The notes under the pieces were generated by a model. That model ran no database searches. It had not been told where the DNA came from and worked only from the letters and a program-made list of their open reading frames with translations. The position numbers were made by a program, and so were the translations under genes. A stretch of 64,000 bases of DNA from Gadus chalcogrammus (taxonomy: Eukaryota > Chordata > Actinopteri > Gadiformes > Gadidae). The DNA lies in NCBI RefSeq assembly GCF_026213295.1, contig NC_079420.1, positions 5,504,209 through 5,568,208 on the forward strand, written 5' to 3'. This document shows positions 22,600 to 36,471 of this stretch, one piece after another (positions within the stretch are counted from its first letter, which is position 1; every line of letters begins with the position of its first letter).

Positions 22600-25500
22600 A
22601 ATCCCTCATGTACAGTATGTCTGGTTGAGTTTAAAAGAGAAAGAGTATGTGCCCACACATGTACATATTCATCCATAAATACATTCTCAAACACACACAC
22701 ACTTGTGATTGGTGTGTGAGATGTGTCCATCTTAAGCTTCACATAACCTCTAATACAACATTTTGGACGTTCAAGAAGAAGCAATTTACATTAGAAGGGA
22801 CTGATACTTCTCGGAGTCAGCTGACTTAATTAATTAGCAGTAATTCTAACAGGCCACAGCTAAGGTGAACTCATTTGGGTTATACAAGAGCCATCTTGAG
22901 GACAGAATTCAAAAATGTAATTTGTTATTTCGGGTTTATCTTGCATAACTTTCCAGCACACATCTAGGTGCATAATTACTCTCTCTATGTACTAGTACTA
23001 CATGTACTCTTGTCAAGACCTTTGTCAAAAGAATTGTATTTTCACTCCAAAAATATATAAATTAAAATAGATCAATACAAACAAATCCAAACCTAAAATA
23101 TGAAGTACCTGTCCATGTTTTAAATACCAAACAGTAGATGTCATGTTCACCAAATAGCAATTAATATCTGTAATATACAAACTGTAACTTTAGGAAAGGG
23201 AGAATATCTCAAGTTTTCAAATATGTGTGCGAATGTATCCAAGGGAATTCTAGGGGATTTAAAGACATTCCATGGCTCGGAAATGTCATATCAATGTGGG
23301 AAAAACTTCCTCATAAAACCATAATACTTTAGTTTAGACCGTTGGCACTGGAAAAGAATTAAGTTATATGAAATGAGGTGTGAGTAATGAATTTGAAACG
23401 AAATGTAACACGCCACGACATCACATGACACCCCTGCTTAGTGGAGGGCACTGAAGCGTGGACCAATAGGGGCACAGGGTCATGTCCCTACCCCTACCCC
23501 CCCCACCCCCCCACCCCCCGGGTGAACCCACAACCTTTTAAATCCATAGAAACCACCGGGTTTCACCACCTGTTGAATCCATGGAAACAACAGGGTATCA
23601 AAGTTTGACACGGGTCTAACACAGACACACACACTTGCACACACATACATACATGTACACACCCCAGCTGGGTTCACAGCTGGGGTAGCAACACACATGC
23701 CTAACATGTTTATGCAGTTGATTCATGCCAGACACGAGTGGAAAACAGTAAGGGGAGACAATAAACCAGTGATCGCTTCTGGGCAAGACTTGTGTTTCCC
23801 ACAACTTCATCACACTATCGACCAAAACAAATAGAGCACCAGTCCACCACCAATGCCGAAAAAATGGAGCATGTTAAAGACTCTACACTTTCGGACATGT
23901 TCCATGTGAGATGATCTGACATGATCGATATTGTTGTCATGACAAGATGCAATCAAGCAGCCCTCGCCTTTTCATGTTTTCTGTGGTAAGATCGACCGAG
24001 CGGCAGTGGTAAGCAGAGGCACCTCAGGCACATTGCTTGGAAGATCGATTCTTCACAGCTTCACTCCCTGATTCCATTATCCTTTTTCAAATATTTTCAT
24101 TGGCTTTTTTTGTGCCTTCATGGGCACAAAGAGACTGTGACAACTGGCAAACAGACGAGAGGGAATGAAATACATCCCGGACTGCAGGACAAAATCGATC
24201 AAGGGTCACCACAGAGTGTATGATGTACCATGTGGGATACCTACTCTTTTGTTATCCATTTTATTCAGTGCCTCTCAGGTCGTCGTCAGTGTGAAACGCT
24301 TGCAGCGCACCGAAGATTCGTTCACACATCAGCCACACAAATAGCCGACAATCACTAAACAAATTCACCAGGGAGGCGTGGTTTCGGTCCCCCTCGTTAT
24401 ATTTTGATTAATAATGGTGTTGTGGTGATCTCTGTGATAATGGATGTGATTTTGGGCCAGCGGATTGTGTCGCAGTTCGCATAAGACTCAGAGAGTGCTG
24501 TGGTAAAAACACACAAAAAAATGTCTTTATTTGTTTAATGTTATGTGAACTGAAAGTGGTTGTTTCATAGTGGAGGAATGATGTTCCAAATGTTGGCAAG
24601 GCCTTATCACTTCTCTCGTTGTGTGTGTGTGTGTGTGTGTGTGCGTGTGCGTGTGCATGTGTGTGTGTGTGTGCCCGCGTGCCTTTAGCCCTTCTGTCAA
24701 TAACACAAAGCCTAGGCTGAAATAGGCTGTTCAAGGAGAGAATATTTCCGTTCAGTCTCCAAACAAACATGACTTGATTGGCGGTCAGCATCCAATCACA
24801 AATGGAATCTGTTCAGTGTTGTTTTTAACCAGCTTTTACAAGTGTCTCTATGTGTGTGTATGTGAATGTGAATTTATGATGAATGCCAATAGAAACACAT
24901 GATTTATTCCTGATTAGCTTCTGCTTTGAGGATTTCAAGTAGCAGCGGCGATACAAATGTTTAAACTCTGGAAAATCCTTTTTTCTTTTTTAAACCTATG
25001 AATCTGTCCAGCAAGCCACTTAAAGCAAACGCTCAAAAAAGCTATGCAAAAAAAAAAAACAACGCCACACGTGAGCGATTGTCACCATCGTTTTCCCTGC
25101 AGACCTTCTGGCATCTCTCGCTAATAGCTGTGTGTGTGATTATCGCTAATGACAGCGTCCTAAGGCATCAGTTGAGCTGAACCGTAACACTCCGGTCCCC
25201 TTCGGACCTGTCAAAAGGGATGCTTTGCTCCCCGCTTCGGTGCCATGGGGCTTCGTCTGGGATGGCACGCACTGATCGGCGATGCAGCCAGCAGTCAGAT
25301 AGCCAGGGGTCGGTTATTAAGTCCAGGGGATGGGGGTGGAGCAAGTGGAGGGAGGCGGAGAGGGGGATTATGGGTCGAGGGGAGCACGCTCCGCCGGCTT
25401 GGTGTATGTTTCATCTGAGGCGTGCCTTAACTCGGCACCCCCTTTCATCTCCCTGTAAACCCCGTCTCTGACTCCCAGCAAATCATCCGTGCTCGCATGT

Positions 25501-27600
25501 GAGTGGTGATCAGGGGAGAGGAGCATGGGGGGAGGGGGGGGGGCAGGTGGTTAGGAGGTTGAGGGATGAGGGGGGGGCTGAGTTCAGGGGTCACCATGAC
25601 ACATTGCATAACAGGAAGGTTTTTGAACGCGGTCATTCCAAAGGCATCCTCACTTGATTCATTTCTGTGGAAATATTCAAAGATTCTCGTCTGAAATGAT
25701 TGTTATCAGATGTGTGCCGCTGAACTGTAGATAATTAATGTGATATTTCTGAAAACATTGGAAAGCCATATGGAAGTTGGAAGGAATGGAATGGTGCCTG
25801 GCCTATATGTAGGAGGGGGTCTCGTGTGAGGTTAGGCAATCCACGCAGGCCTCCTTTTAGGTCCGATGGCACCGGTGAAGCGAACCAGGGAAAGAAAGAC
25901 GCTGAGTGCAGAATATCAGAATGATCAGACTGAAGATAGTAAATCTGTCACACACACACACAGAGTTATGGCTGCACTTCAGAGATTTTCCCCAAAAATG
26001 TTTTCCATTCTTTCCTTCTCCGTTTCGTTTTGTTGTTAAATCTGTCAGTGGTTAAAACGAAATGAAATGCTTCAGACGGTTAACCTTTTTGGGGGGATTT
26101 TTCACGGATACTCTCAGGTATCGCAAGCTTTCAGCCGGTTATAAATTCTCCATTTGAGATGACTGTCGTTATGGTTTTATAAGTGCACATAAAAGAAAGT
26201 TCTATCTGAAACTGTGGTGTGTCTTCAGGCTTTAACAGAGAGACAGGGATTTTCCGGCTGTACCTTGGATGCAATCACAACACAGTATTGATGACAAGAG
26301 AGAAAAAGCCAACACAAAACGTAATGTCAAGGGCCAGGGCAGGCTGAGGTCCCAACCGTCCACACAAAATAATTCCCTTTAAGGAAAATAATATAAAAAA
26401 AGTTAACAGTACAGAGAAAGTGCCATTTGAATACCGTTTGCCATTTGAAATCCCATGGCCTGGTGTAGTCCAGAGCAGACACATTGAACGGGCTGATCTG
26501 ACTGGCCAGGGTGTTTACTACTGCACCATCGTTCCCGCTGAAGAATTATGCATGCAAACCTTGGCATGCACCGCAAGCCGGGGTTTGCCTCCCAGAATGT
26601 GACAGACTTGAAATGAATGTGGAGGGAGGAAAAAGTATCCAACCCAAGACCCCCAGACATAAAAATAAACAATTATTCCATCCAAACTTTTTATGAAACG
26701 CAAAGTGTGAGTTGTATTCTCCTCAGCACTCATTATGAGGCCATGCTTTCAGCGCCTTAACGACACACTGGGGGGGGGGCACGATTTGGGTCTTCCTTCG
26801 CTCACTGCTCATTTTTTCCTGGCCATCGTTGAGCCATCAACCCTTGATTATACACCACGACAGCTGCGGGGAGCTAATGAGCGTGTGCAACAACATAACA
26901 TGAATCAAAGCCCTATCAGAACCCCCTGTGACAGTGACCCCTCTCTGGACAATCGGCCGTGGCGTGCAATGTGACACAGCAGAGTCACGACCAGTTTAAA
27001 TAAACCACCCTGATTGGACGCCGAGTCTTGTGGGGGCGGTCCTACCCCCGTGTCTGACATTGTTTCGACAGACACGCCAACAACTGACTCAGCTAACAAA
27101 CACATAAATACATGCATTTGGTTTATAAGTAAAAAAAGAATTATAGGGAGTCTGTTATAGTTGGTTCCTGAGTGCTAGGGCCTGAAGAAAAGCACTGCTC
27201 TGTGAAACATACCCTGGGGCCAGGGCTCCAAATCCAGTTAAGCGTTGAGCTACTGGTAGCGCTCCAGATGCCTCGGCTGCTGCTGCACTTGAGATTTATT
27301 TGTTTTTATCATCCGCACCGGCTAAACCTTTAATAGTCTACGGGTCGAAACGCAATCCCAGTAAAACATAGGCAATTTTCCATGACATGTTTAGATTCTC
27401 CCTGCACAGTCAATTAGAGCCCGACGATGATATATATGTGCTTTGGGTCTGTGCCACGCGCTTCGCTCGACGTGCAGTAGCTATGGACATTGGGTGCATG
27501 TCAAGAAAAGCAGCGCCTCGGCAGAAAGAAAGGATGTGTTTTATGTTATAGAGCATAAGGGCACCCTCCGGACTGCTGTACATAATAGATGGATCATGTG
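22600..27600. other. gene-free interval
   Basis: No supported gene. It contains an imperfect (TG)n at 24619-24673, a C-rich run at about 23500-23520 and G-rich sequence at 25520-25575. The 19-base string TCCAGCACACATCTAGGTG at 22952-22970 repeats one inside the MITE at 20381. Confidence 0.5.
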
Positions 27601-27797
27601 TTTCTGTTGTGTGTGTGTGTGTCTGCACCACTACACATCTGTCTTACTTTCCAGAGATGAGTAGCAGCACTGGTAGCAGCATCTCAGTGGCTGCCGGGTG
27701 AACATGTCCTGCGTTGTTTCTGTGGTTTGTCTCCTCTGGTCTGTCAAAGCTTTTATTTGACTTCACGTGTACTGCTTCACATGACCCTCTTTCCTCC

Positions 27798-27972
<175 letters not shown>

Positions 27973-29317
27973 AATCAGTGAGGAAGTATCCATTCTGCTT
28001 CCCCACACCTCCCCCATGACCCCATGTACAAATACACCGCTATTTGAAGTTCAAAGATAACCCCGCTGAGCTTACAAATGCCACGTCGAACCCCTTTTAC
28101 AATCAGCATGTGTTTTCAGTTCCCTACAGTAGTTGCATGAGGAGGTCTTGTTGTAGAATAACACAGGCGTTTCACTAGAGATGTCACGGTCTTAAGTGTT
28201 TTCATTGAGCATCACCGCTGTTACGGCAGCTCTTCTGAGACTCCGCAGCCTATATGACTAGTGTGGGTTTAACACGTCGATAGGTATTGGACCGAGTCCC
28301 AGAAGAAGTCTTACAATTAAACATGAGCTCTCTTGGCTAAACTGTATACATCTGTGATTGGATACGTCATAAGATGTAAATCCAGTCCCCTGGATACAGA
28401 ACAGCGCAAAGCCCTTTTAAGGTTTACAAGGGTCGTAGTTATTTATGGACTACGGTGAAAGCTGATCACAAAATGTACGAAACAAAGGAAGAAACATCGG
28501 TGTGTGTTGCGCTGGCTTGCTTAGCATTGTGAGCTTTCCACGTGAGTTGTCTTGTGTGGTGCTGGGCTGCTCCTCTTGGCGCTGTGACCAGCATTGCTGT
28601 GTTGCGAGCATGGCTGTGTAATGTATGTTAGCTATAACAAAAGCGAGGTGAGGTCGTGTGTTTTATTGTGTTCCTATGATGATGTCACACACTTCCATCC
28701 TGCCGCTGCCCACTAATGAGACGCTGATCGGTCTGCACATGTTCCACCACACATTCCCGTGATCAGATTATAAAGAGGCCAAGACACAGTATCACAGCAG
28801 GTACGCACAGTAAATCACTCTGGTGTAGCTGACTTACAGCACGTACAGACACTAAATGACCCATGTGTAGCCACTCCCAGAGCAGCCAAGCTGGGGAATG
28901 CAACAGCTCCTGGCCTGGACGTTGGCCTTGCCTCGCACCAAAGCACCTCTCCTGACACCTAGACGGATGTGTTCCATATCAAAGTGCACCAGAAGTGACG
29001 TTTCCTGGACGGATATCCGTAACGCTGACCAGGGACTTCTGTGGGGACAACTAGAAACCGGAGGGCATGACTCTCCGTCACACCATTGCTCACTGAGAGA
29101 GAGAGAGTAAACAGGCAAGGGAATGTGTTCCGAGGTGATGTGTTTAGTATCCCCCTAATTCCTGTCGCGCCGTCAGAGTGGATCCTGGTGAGGCTGGTGG
29201 GGAAGACTTTATGTTCAGGAGCTTTAAATGTCCACGCGAGGCTACGCAGGGAAATGGTTCAACCTTCGTTGGCCACAGAGTTGGAAAGGTTTTGACGTTG
29301 ATAAGGGCACATTCTAT

Positions 29318-29476
29318 AGGGGACATATTATACCACCAGGTGTGAGTGTGATTAGCCGTTACAAGCCATTTTGAAAATCTGCCTCTTCTGACATCACAAG
29401 TGGACAATCACAAGCCGATTTTCAAAATGGCTTGTAACAGCTAATCACACTCACAGCTGGTTGCATAATATGTCAC
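29318..29476. mobile_element. long inverted-repeat MITE, copy 2
   Basis: Starts GGGGACATATTATACCACC and ends GCATAATATGTCAC. Its arms share GGTGTGAGTGTGATTAGCCG and ATTTTGAAAATCTGCCTC with copy 1, but the centre is almost absent, so the arms nearly abut near 29403. Confidence 0.85.
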
Positions 29477-29479
29477 ATA

Positions 29480-31100
29480 TTAAATGTGTTTGAGGACATC
29501 TACTACGTGTCTATAGCACTGCAAAGGGCCGCACTTGAGAAAACGGCCGTCCCCAGGATCGAAGGCGAACGCACGCTCCGATGAACCATATGTCCGCAGC
29601 ACAATTTGAGTTGACTCAAATTGGACCAATGTTAAAAAAAGTCAGGCACAGGCACAAACACATTTGCCCCATGAGTTCACATCAGCGGTTATGGCGTTTA
29701 CCCGGGATGACTGTTGGCACTCTGTGACATGGTACGTGCAATACACTATGCGCCAGAGATAGGTTTCAAACAGGTTGGGTGAATGTCAGTCCCCGAGCAG
29801 GAGGTTGAGGCGTGTGGGGAGTAGACATAGATATTCTAACAAGGTTGAATGTCCGCTGGGAGTGACAGAGTGGTCTGCTGTTTGGGACCGAAGAGGCGGT
29901 TAACTGTGGTCATGTTTATTTAAGCAATAATCCCTGAGAGGTTTTCCGGGGTTCAGAGTCATTTTAGAGCAGCTAGGGTTTAAAAGCCTTTTAGAAAACG
30001 GTTAGTAAAATGGTTACTATAGACAACCTGGTAAGAACTCACAAAACATAAAAAGAGCAACATAAAAAAAGGCATAATTTATTGGAAAGAAATTATTATT
30101 TTTATTATGGTATCCTATGTGACATCTCGTTTAAGCTATTTTGTTTACTATTAAACATCCTTCCATCAATAAATATTATAAATAAGGTCCATAAATAATT
30201 CAATGCAATACATAATGTTACATAACACATACTTAGAGAATAAAGGAAAACCTCAGCTCAAACATGCAACAAATATTTGTCATGGTAGCAAAGGCAAAGG
30301 ATGAGAGCGTATACAGCATGAGTACAGCCTGGGAAGAGATAATTAATCAATCAATAATCAAAAGAAATTATGGAATATGTCCACCTGCATAATTCATGAT
30401 GGCAGACATGGACAGAGTCAACCAAAAGGGTTGACTGCTTCAGCTTCATGTGACAGCTTCAGCCCATCATTCCTCACATGGCCGGGACATCAGTGTCTGG
30501 TAACAGCCCATCTTACTTTACCTTTAAAACACATCTATGGGTTATGCATCATGTAATAGCACATGATGCCGGTCCATGTGTGCAAATATTGAAGACACAT
30601 GTTCCAGTTTACCGGCTGTTTCCTTCGAAATATTCGCAGGTGAAGACGGCAATCACAAATAAAGCACCAGTCGCTGAAAGGCACTGTGAAGACAAACATA
30701 ACACATTCCAGTAATGCTTGTTTCTGAATCCAAACAGCTGAGCTCTTACTGGCAGTTTATAAACAAGTACAAAATATATATATTTTATAATAAACTCAAT
30801 CCAAGTCACTCAAAGTTCGCCACAACTATATTGGTTGAAATGAAGTGGTTCTAATAACTGCTTGAATTGTGTTTCACTGAAGGACAAACCAAATTAATTG
30901 GATGGCTTCTCTGTTGGGGCCTCTATACACATATTGCAGCCCCCCCCACCCAGGGCAAGTGGGGGGGGCTCAGCACCAGGGCGAGTTAGCGAGCTAGCAT
31001 GTAATCATGCCATCGAATCATGGCAGCGACATTAACTTGGAAGACGTTTGTTGATTTTTATGTTCCATTAAAGTCGATAATGGTGTTTAGGCTCTCGTAT
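29480..31100. other. no gene seen
   Basis: AT-rich, no supported exon. A small palindrome of C and G runs, CCCCCCCACCC...GGGGGGGG, occurs near 30942-30968. Confidence 0.5.
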
Positions 31101-31110
31101 AATTTTGCCT

Positions 31111-31679
31111 TAGCCTAGAAATCTAGTCGCCCCTAGCGGCAGCAAATTAATTTGCAGGTCTAGCCTTCTGTCGTCGTTTTTCGCTGCTGGAAAAAGAAAA
31201 TGGGACAGGCCAATCAGATCGTGAGGGGCGGTATAGAGCCGAATGACGACAGTGCTGCGACGGTTCTGTGTTAAAGGTAAACAATAATGGCTGCTGCTGC
31301 CGGCGAACAGCTGTCTTTCGACTCGGCTTTGGCCGCGACTCTTCAAGACTTGAAGTTAGCATTTTCTTTGAGAAATGAAAAAAGAACTGCACTGAAGTCT
31401 TTCCTGGTAAAATAAATATGTATTCTGAGTTTTGCAGACCGGATACGGTAAAAGTTTCGTCGTTGGTCTCCATTCTCTCAATCCACCATTCGCAACACTT
31501 CCCCATGGAAATTTCCGTCGCTCTGACTACGTCACCTTCTTCGTTGCTCTGATTGGTTGTAGCGCTATCCTATTGCGTGCAGAGGGATCTTGAAAGACAA
31601 CCGTTTATCCCGCCCACACTGCCACCGTACGAGACCAGACCCAATATCTTTCCGATATGGGTCTGGCTTGCCAGGCTAG
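31111..31679 (+). mobile_element. DNA transposon remnant with helicase-like ORF
   Basis: Flanked by a perfect 8-bp duplication TTTTGCCT (31103-31110 and 31680-31687). The ends are imperfect inverted repeats: TAGCCTAGAAATCTAG left, and CTAGCCTGGCAAGCCAG as the reverse complement of the right end. Inside is the start of a coding sequence (31287) and, 28 bases beyond its stop, a Walker-A-like TGYGKS. This suggests a deletion derivative of a larger element that carried a RecQ-like helicase. Confidence 0.65.
31287..31415 (+). pseudogene. N-terminal fragment of RecQ-like helicase ORF
   Basis: ATG opens a 42-residue frame: MAAAAGEQLSFDSALAATLQ, then DLKLAFSLRNEKRTALKSFL and VK, stop. The leader plus LRNEKRTALKSF resembles the start of RecQ-like helicase proteins repeated in fish genomes. 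TGYGKS (31436-31453, acc gga tac ggt aaa agt) follows after a short gap and would be the Walker A loop. Truncated and not functional. Family assignment is from memory. Confidence 0.5.
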
Positions 31680-33082
31680 TTTTGCCTGTTATCTATCAAA
31701 GACTGGCTTCCAGCCATGGACATGAACAACTTTTAACCATTGAGGAATAATTGCACCCATCATGCCCACTCTCAGTATTAATCATCTCAATATTATTTCA
31801 ATGGTAATGCTGCTAATGGGTCAAAATGGAGCATTAGATAATTCTGGTAAACATGTCTTTGTTCAATTGAGAGGGAGAGGAGAATGGACTGGGCTTGTGT
31901 TTGAGTTGCGGGTTTCGTGTGGTTGCCCCATCGTGGGGGATGGGTTTGGGCTAACATTAGCATGAGGTGTGAGGATAGAGAGAGAGTGCTGTGTTCTGAA
32001 CACGATGGGATACTCTGTCTGAATGAGTCTGGGAATTAGCCATGAAGCATGCAGGGCTCAACTCCTTTGGACTCAAATTGGACCAATGTTTTATGATTGC
32101 AACCACATTGATTTCAGTTCATCTCAAGGATATAATTTGAACGTGAACAACACCTTTAAATTTGATACATTTAGGGGATGTCCAAGTTCAACAATAGAGA
32201 TGGGAATGTCGCAGATTTACAGGGGCTTTTATTTTGATACTGTCAAGAATGTCTTGGGTTGATGCGTGTAAACATTCACGCTGCTTTGACCGGGTCACAG
32301 GTGAGGCCTTGTTGAAATATAAGACACTTTACACTTTTAAAAACAATAAATTATCCAGATATATTCAGCAGCAATATCCGTTCTGTCAGGAATTATCTCA
32401 CACATTCCATGCACAACGGACAGCTTGCACGTGTCTTAGTGTCTGCACATACGCAGACACTAAGACACACACAAACATGCACACGCACACATTGATGTTA
32501 AGTGCAAAGTGGTTAGAAGTTGAGCCATGCGCATTCCTACCCAACACATTCTCAAACACAACACACACACACACACACACACACACACTTACACATTTCT
32601 GTCAGTCTATCTGTCCTCATATTGTCTGAACCATTTAATAGTCTTATGAGTGGCAGCTCAACTCAAACCGCAATAATTATGGTCATTTGAATCCATGGGT
32701 GGTATTTCCACAAATGGGAAATGTTACCCTTGAGTGATTTTCGAAGGGCTGTTATCCTTCGCCTAGTTTATATTGGATTACCTTAAAGTGGACATAATTT
32801 CGCAGAAATTACCTTGAAAACAGCAGACTTTTTATTTTATTCAAAGACTTTTCTTTCTCTTTTCTGTCTATTCCCTTGTATAAGCATAAGTCAACCACAT
32901 GGATGTTTTGCATCCAATGAATAAATCGCCTGGCAACCATTGATACATAGCTCTTCCATCTCTAAAATACAATTGAACCATCTTCCCTTGCTAGATTGGA
33001 ACAAATACAGACTCCATAGTCGTGATGGTACGAGTCCACCCGTCCGTTCTTCCATCGGTTCATTTCTCCAACCTTCTCTCTC

Positions 33083-33345
33083 CATCCATACATTCAGCCA
33101 TCGTCCCATCCATCCATCCATTCATATGAGGCCCATCTATCCATCCATCCATCCAGCCTCCCTTCCACCTGTCTGTCCATCCCTCCGTCCATTCATTATC
33201 CACACGCCCACCTGTTCATCCTTCAATCCTATCCATCACTTCCTCCATCAACATGTCCCTTATCAACCCACTGACCCACCCCTCCCCTCCCTCCATCCCT
33301 TTCTCCATCGTTCTACACATCCATCACTCTATATCCATCCAGCCA
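33083..33345. repeat. imperfect (ATCC)n/(CCATC)n repeat
   Basis: A degenerate run of CCATCCATCC-like units with many substitutions, giving long pyrimidine-biased pseudo-ORFs. Confidence 0.8.
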
Positions 33346-34644
33346 ACACGTCCTAATCCACCTATCTATTCGACTTCCCAATCACGTGAGCCCCCCCTCC
33401 CCCTCCTTCCTTAGTCAAGGCAGCATGGTTCTGACGGTGGGAGAAACTCCTGGGGGAGCACATGGAGAACACGACGTAGGGGATTTGAAACCGTACACAA
33501 TGTAGAAACCAACGGGGGCTACTGTGTCGCTCACGTTTAATCTGTGGCATAGTTTAAAGCTGGGGTAGGCAACTTTGGGGAAACCAGCCACAGTAAACTA
33601 GGATTTAAAAGTATCTAACCGAGAGAATGCCACCCCTTCCTTCAGTCCTCCATCTAAAACCACTAAAAAACACATTAACGCACACTGCCTGGCCACTGCT
33701 GGAGGATTAGACCACGAGAGAGCGTTACAGAGCGGAGCTCAGACTAGCTCGCTAATAACTTATTGTGATTTTTGGCCGTGCCCTCAAAAATATATTAAAA
33801 GTTTCACTTTGTGATTGGATAAATCCATAGACGGTCATTTTTTAAAGTAGGAATTATCTTATACCCTGTACTTTCTACATACTTGCTATTTTACTGCACA
33901 GCATATTTTGGATTTAAGTGGAGTTGCAAGTGTCGTTTACATTCATCATTCAACAGCCATCTAAAAGCTTCGACTGAGAACACAGAGTTCCTGTTCCCAT
34001 GATGCCCATTTCCTGTGATGCGTCATCATGATTAAATTACTAATAATAACAGTCATTTGTAAGACATATAACAGACGGTTAGTTAAGGACGGGCTAAAGG
34101 AGACGATTACTTATGACATTACGAATAATTTAATCTGATTTGTTCCTTGTTAGTTATGAAGTTAGCTTAACATAGCCTATGTATTTGTAATAATGAAGGA
34201 GTACAAGAGCTAAGGCTTAATTCATTTGGGCATCGGCTCATGAAAAGCTAGGCTAGGGGTCTGAACCTTTTCAGTTGCAGAGCCATAGAAAAGAGGATTA
34301 CCTGAAAGGGATCTTTGAAGAGCTTGATAAAAGCCTGACAACAATTTAACATTATTCCCTTTTATGGTATTTAGTTATCGAATCATTCCGTTTCATTGAT
34401 TCAATAATGGTTTTATGGTAAATAAATGGACCTGCAAATGACACCAGTTGGTAGCTTAGAAACCAGAAAGAGATTTGACAATATTTAGAGTTAAATTACA
34501 TTTTCTTTTGGCAACATAATCTATTTTCACCCTTGTTGGTCTGCCATATTCAATCACTTAAAGTGCCAAGGATGGATCTTCTCGAGGATAATGGCCCATC
34601 ATTTAGATCCTTAGATGGATCTTAAAAGACTTGCAATGTCAGAC

Positions 34645-34740
34645 TCCCAGCGGATTACTGGGTAGAAGTACTGGGTTCGATCCCTAGTGTCTGCAGCCTA
34701 CCGGTGCACCAGTGCAACATATAGCCTATTCCTATTTCCG
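34645..34740 (+). mobile_element. SINE-like fragment (pol III box B)
   Basis: GGGTTCGATCCC at 34673-34684 is a perfect box B core; the upstream box A is poor (GGATTACTGGGTAGAAGT). Likely a decayed tRNA-derived SINE. Confidence 0.35.
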
Positions 34741-35785
34741 GCTCAACTCATAGGGTTTAGGGGACCAGGTCCCAAAATCGGTAATAGGAATGGGTTACAT
34801 CACATATGTGTTAATTATTATCAGATACGCAAAGTGTTACATTAGCATTCTTCTAACTTTAGCAAACCTTTTGAGAGAAACATTTTCTGCCAGAAAATAT
34901 AAATACTATCAATTTTATGTAAAGGGCAAAAATAAGGTCTTATATAAATGGCAGCCTGTCTAGGAGACCTGGATAATTAAAATTCTCAAAGGTTTTCGAT
35001 ACCTCTCTGATATTGAAACGCCTGCAGGTCACTGACTCCAAAATGCCAACTCATTTTTAGGAGCGTCTATATGAAGGGCAGCCTTCTCTTAGTATATTGG
35101 CCCTCAGAACGTTGTTCAACCAAGATTAAAACTCTGTGCCCTAAGAACTTCTGTTATTATCCTGTGCACGTTTATCCTCGGCGGTCGTATAGGCACATCG
35201 ACCTGCTGTAGACCTGCCTCCCCTAGGAAGGAACGTGAACCTAATAAGGCTACCATCAGTAAGTGATTCCTCTGTACATCCTAGGCCTCCCGCACAAAGG
35301 TCCCCTGCTATCGGCACAAACTCACTGGTAAATTGGAATGTGCAGGAGCATATGAGGGCTGTTAATGAGGAGGTGGGCAAGGAGAGGCTGACGAGAGAAG
35401 GGGAAGGAGGAGGAGGATGAGGAAGAGAAAGCTTAGAAGACCCTCCCTCCGTCTATTTTTCTTTCTTTTCTTATCAACAGAGCCTCTACAGTTGAAAGTT
35501 CATTATGAAATCCATGTTGAGGCAAGTGTGCTGTGCCTCGTGATTGGCCGTTTTGAACACTGGATGTGAATGAGTACATCTACGTCTGCTGCTACTGCCG
35601 AGTGTGTGTGCGGCACGTGGGGGCATGCTGTGGTTCACCGACTAAGAATTAATGAAATTCGTTGTTTTAGATCTCTACTGCTTTCAAACAGCCATTGCCA
35701 ATATGGAACAGTACACAACATGGAGCAAAGAGTGACGTGATGTCTAGAGCTCTGTATATTCAATGCACACGCAGACACATGCACA

Positions 35786-35795
35786 CACGCGCGCG

Positions 35796-35848
<53 letters not shown>
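35786..35848. repeat. (CG)n(CA)n microsatellite
   Basis: About nine CG units followed by about 22 CA units; the same compound form as at 27798. Confidence 0.95.
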
Positions 35849-35849
<1 letters not shown>

Positions 35850-36445
35850 GCAGGACAGCAATTATGGGATGTGGACTTTGGCGTCTTGCCTGAGTGCACC
35901 TGAACAGCCGCTGTCTGGAGGTTAACACGACAACCCTGGCTTCGGTACACAGGATGTCCTTTGTGGACCGGGGTCATGTGGCATGCCATCAAGTTCAATT
36001 CAATCCGAATTCAAATTAAACAACTTTTATTTTTTTCGATAAGAACTTTGCTCGCGGGTTACGAGTTACAGTGCATTAGGACCTGTGGGACGGACGACAT
36101 ACGAGTACAAGATGACGAGCAAGTGCATGATAAAAGCAGTGATAACTGTCCGAATCGGTTCTAAGATGTGGCGTCCACTAAGTGATTAAGAAATCGTTTT
36201 AATAGCTCTAGTCCCGACGAGGAGTTGAGTGGTCTGATTGAGGCGGGGATGACACACTTTGTTCTGGATTGGAGTGAGCGGTATTTGCGTAGGCAGGCAA
36301 GGTGGTTGTCAAGGTGGTGCACGGTGTGTGTGTTGTGTCTGAGGCTGTGTGCGATCCATTAACCATTGTCCGTCTGCTGTGGAGGCTGCAGAGTGATTCT
36401 GGGTGCAGTCCATTGATTTGGCCGCTCATGAAAATTATTTCGTTA

Positions 36446-36471
36446 GGGGGGGGGGGGGGGGGGGGGGGGGG
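36446..36471 (+). repeat. G26 homopolymer
   Basis: Twenty-six consecutive G. Able to form G-quadruplexes; the length is also the kind most often mis-sequenced. Confidence 0.9.

Larger units (their letters stand above)
31690..35780. other. gene-free interval
   Basis: No supported gene. It holds a short (AC)n at 32560-32588, an ATCC-type repeat at 33083-33345 and a SINE-like piece near 34650. The ORFs here are short and have no recognisable content. Confidence 0.5.

Noticed and set aside
33083..33345. CRISPR-like array or satellite with spacers
   Set aside because: Units are 4-5 bp degenerate repeats with no spacers; and the DNA is vertebrate.
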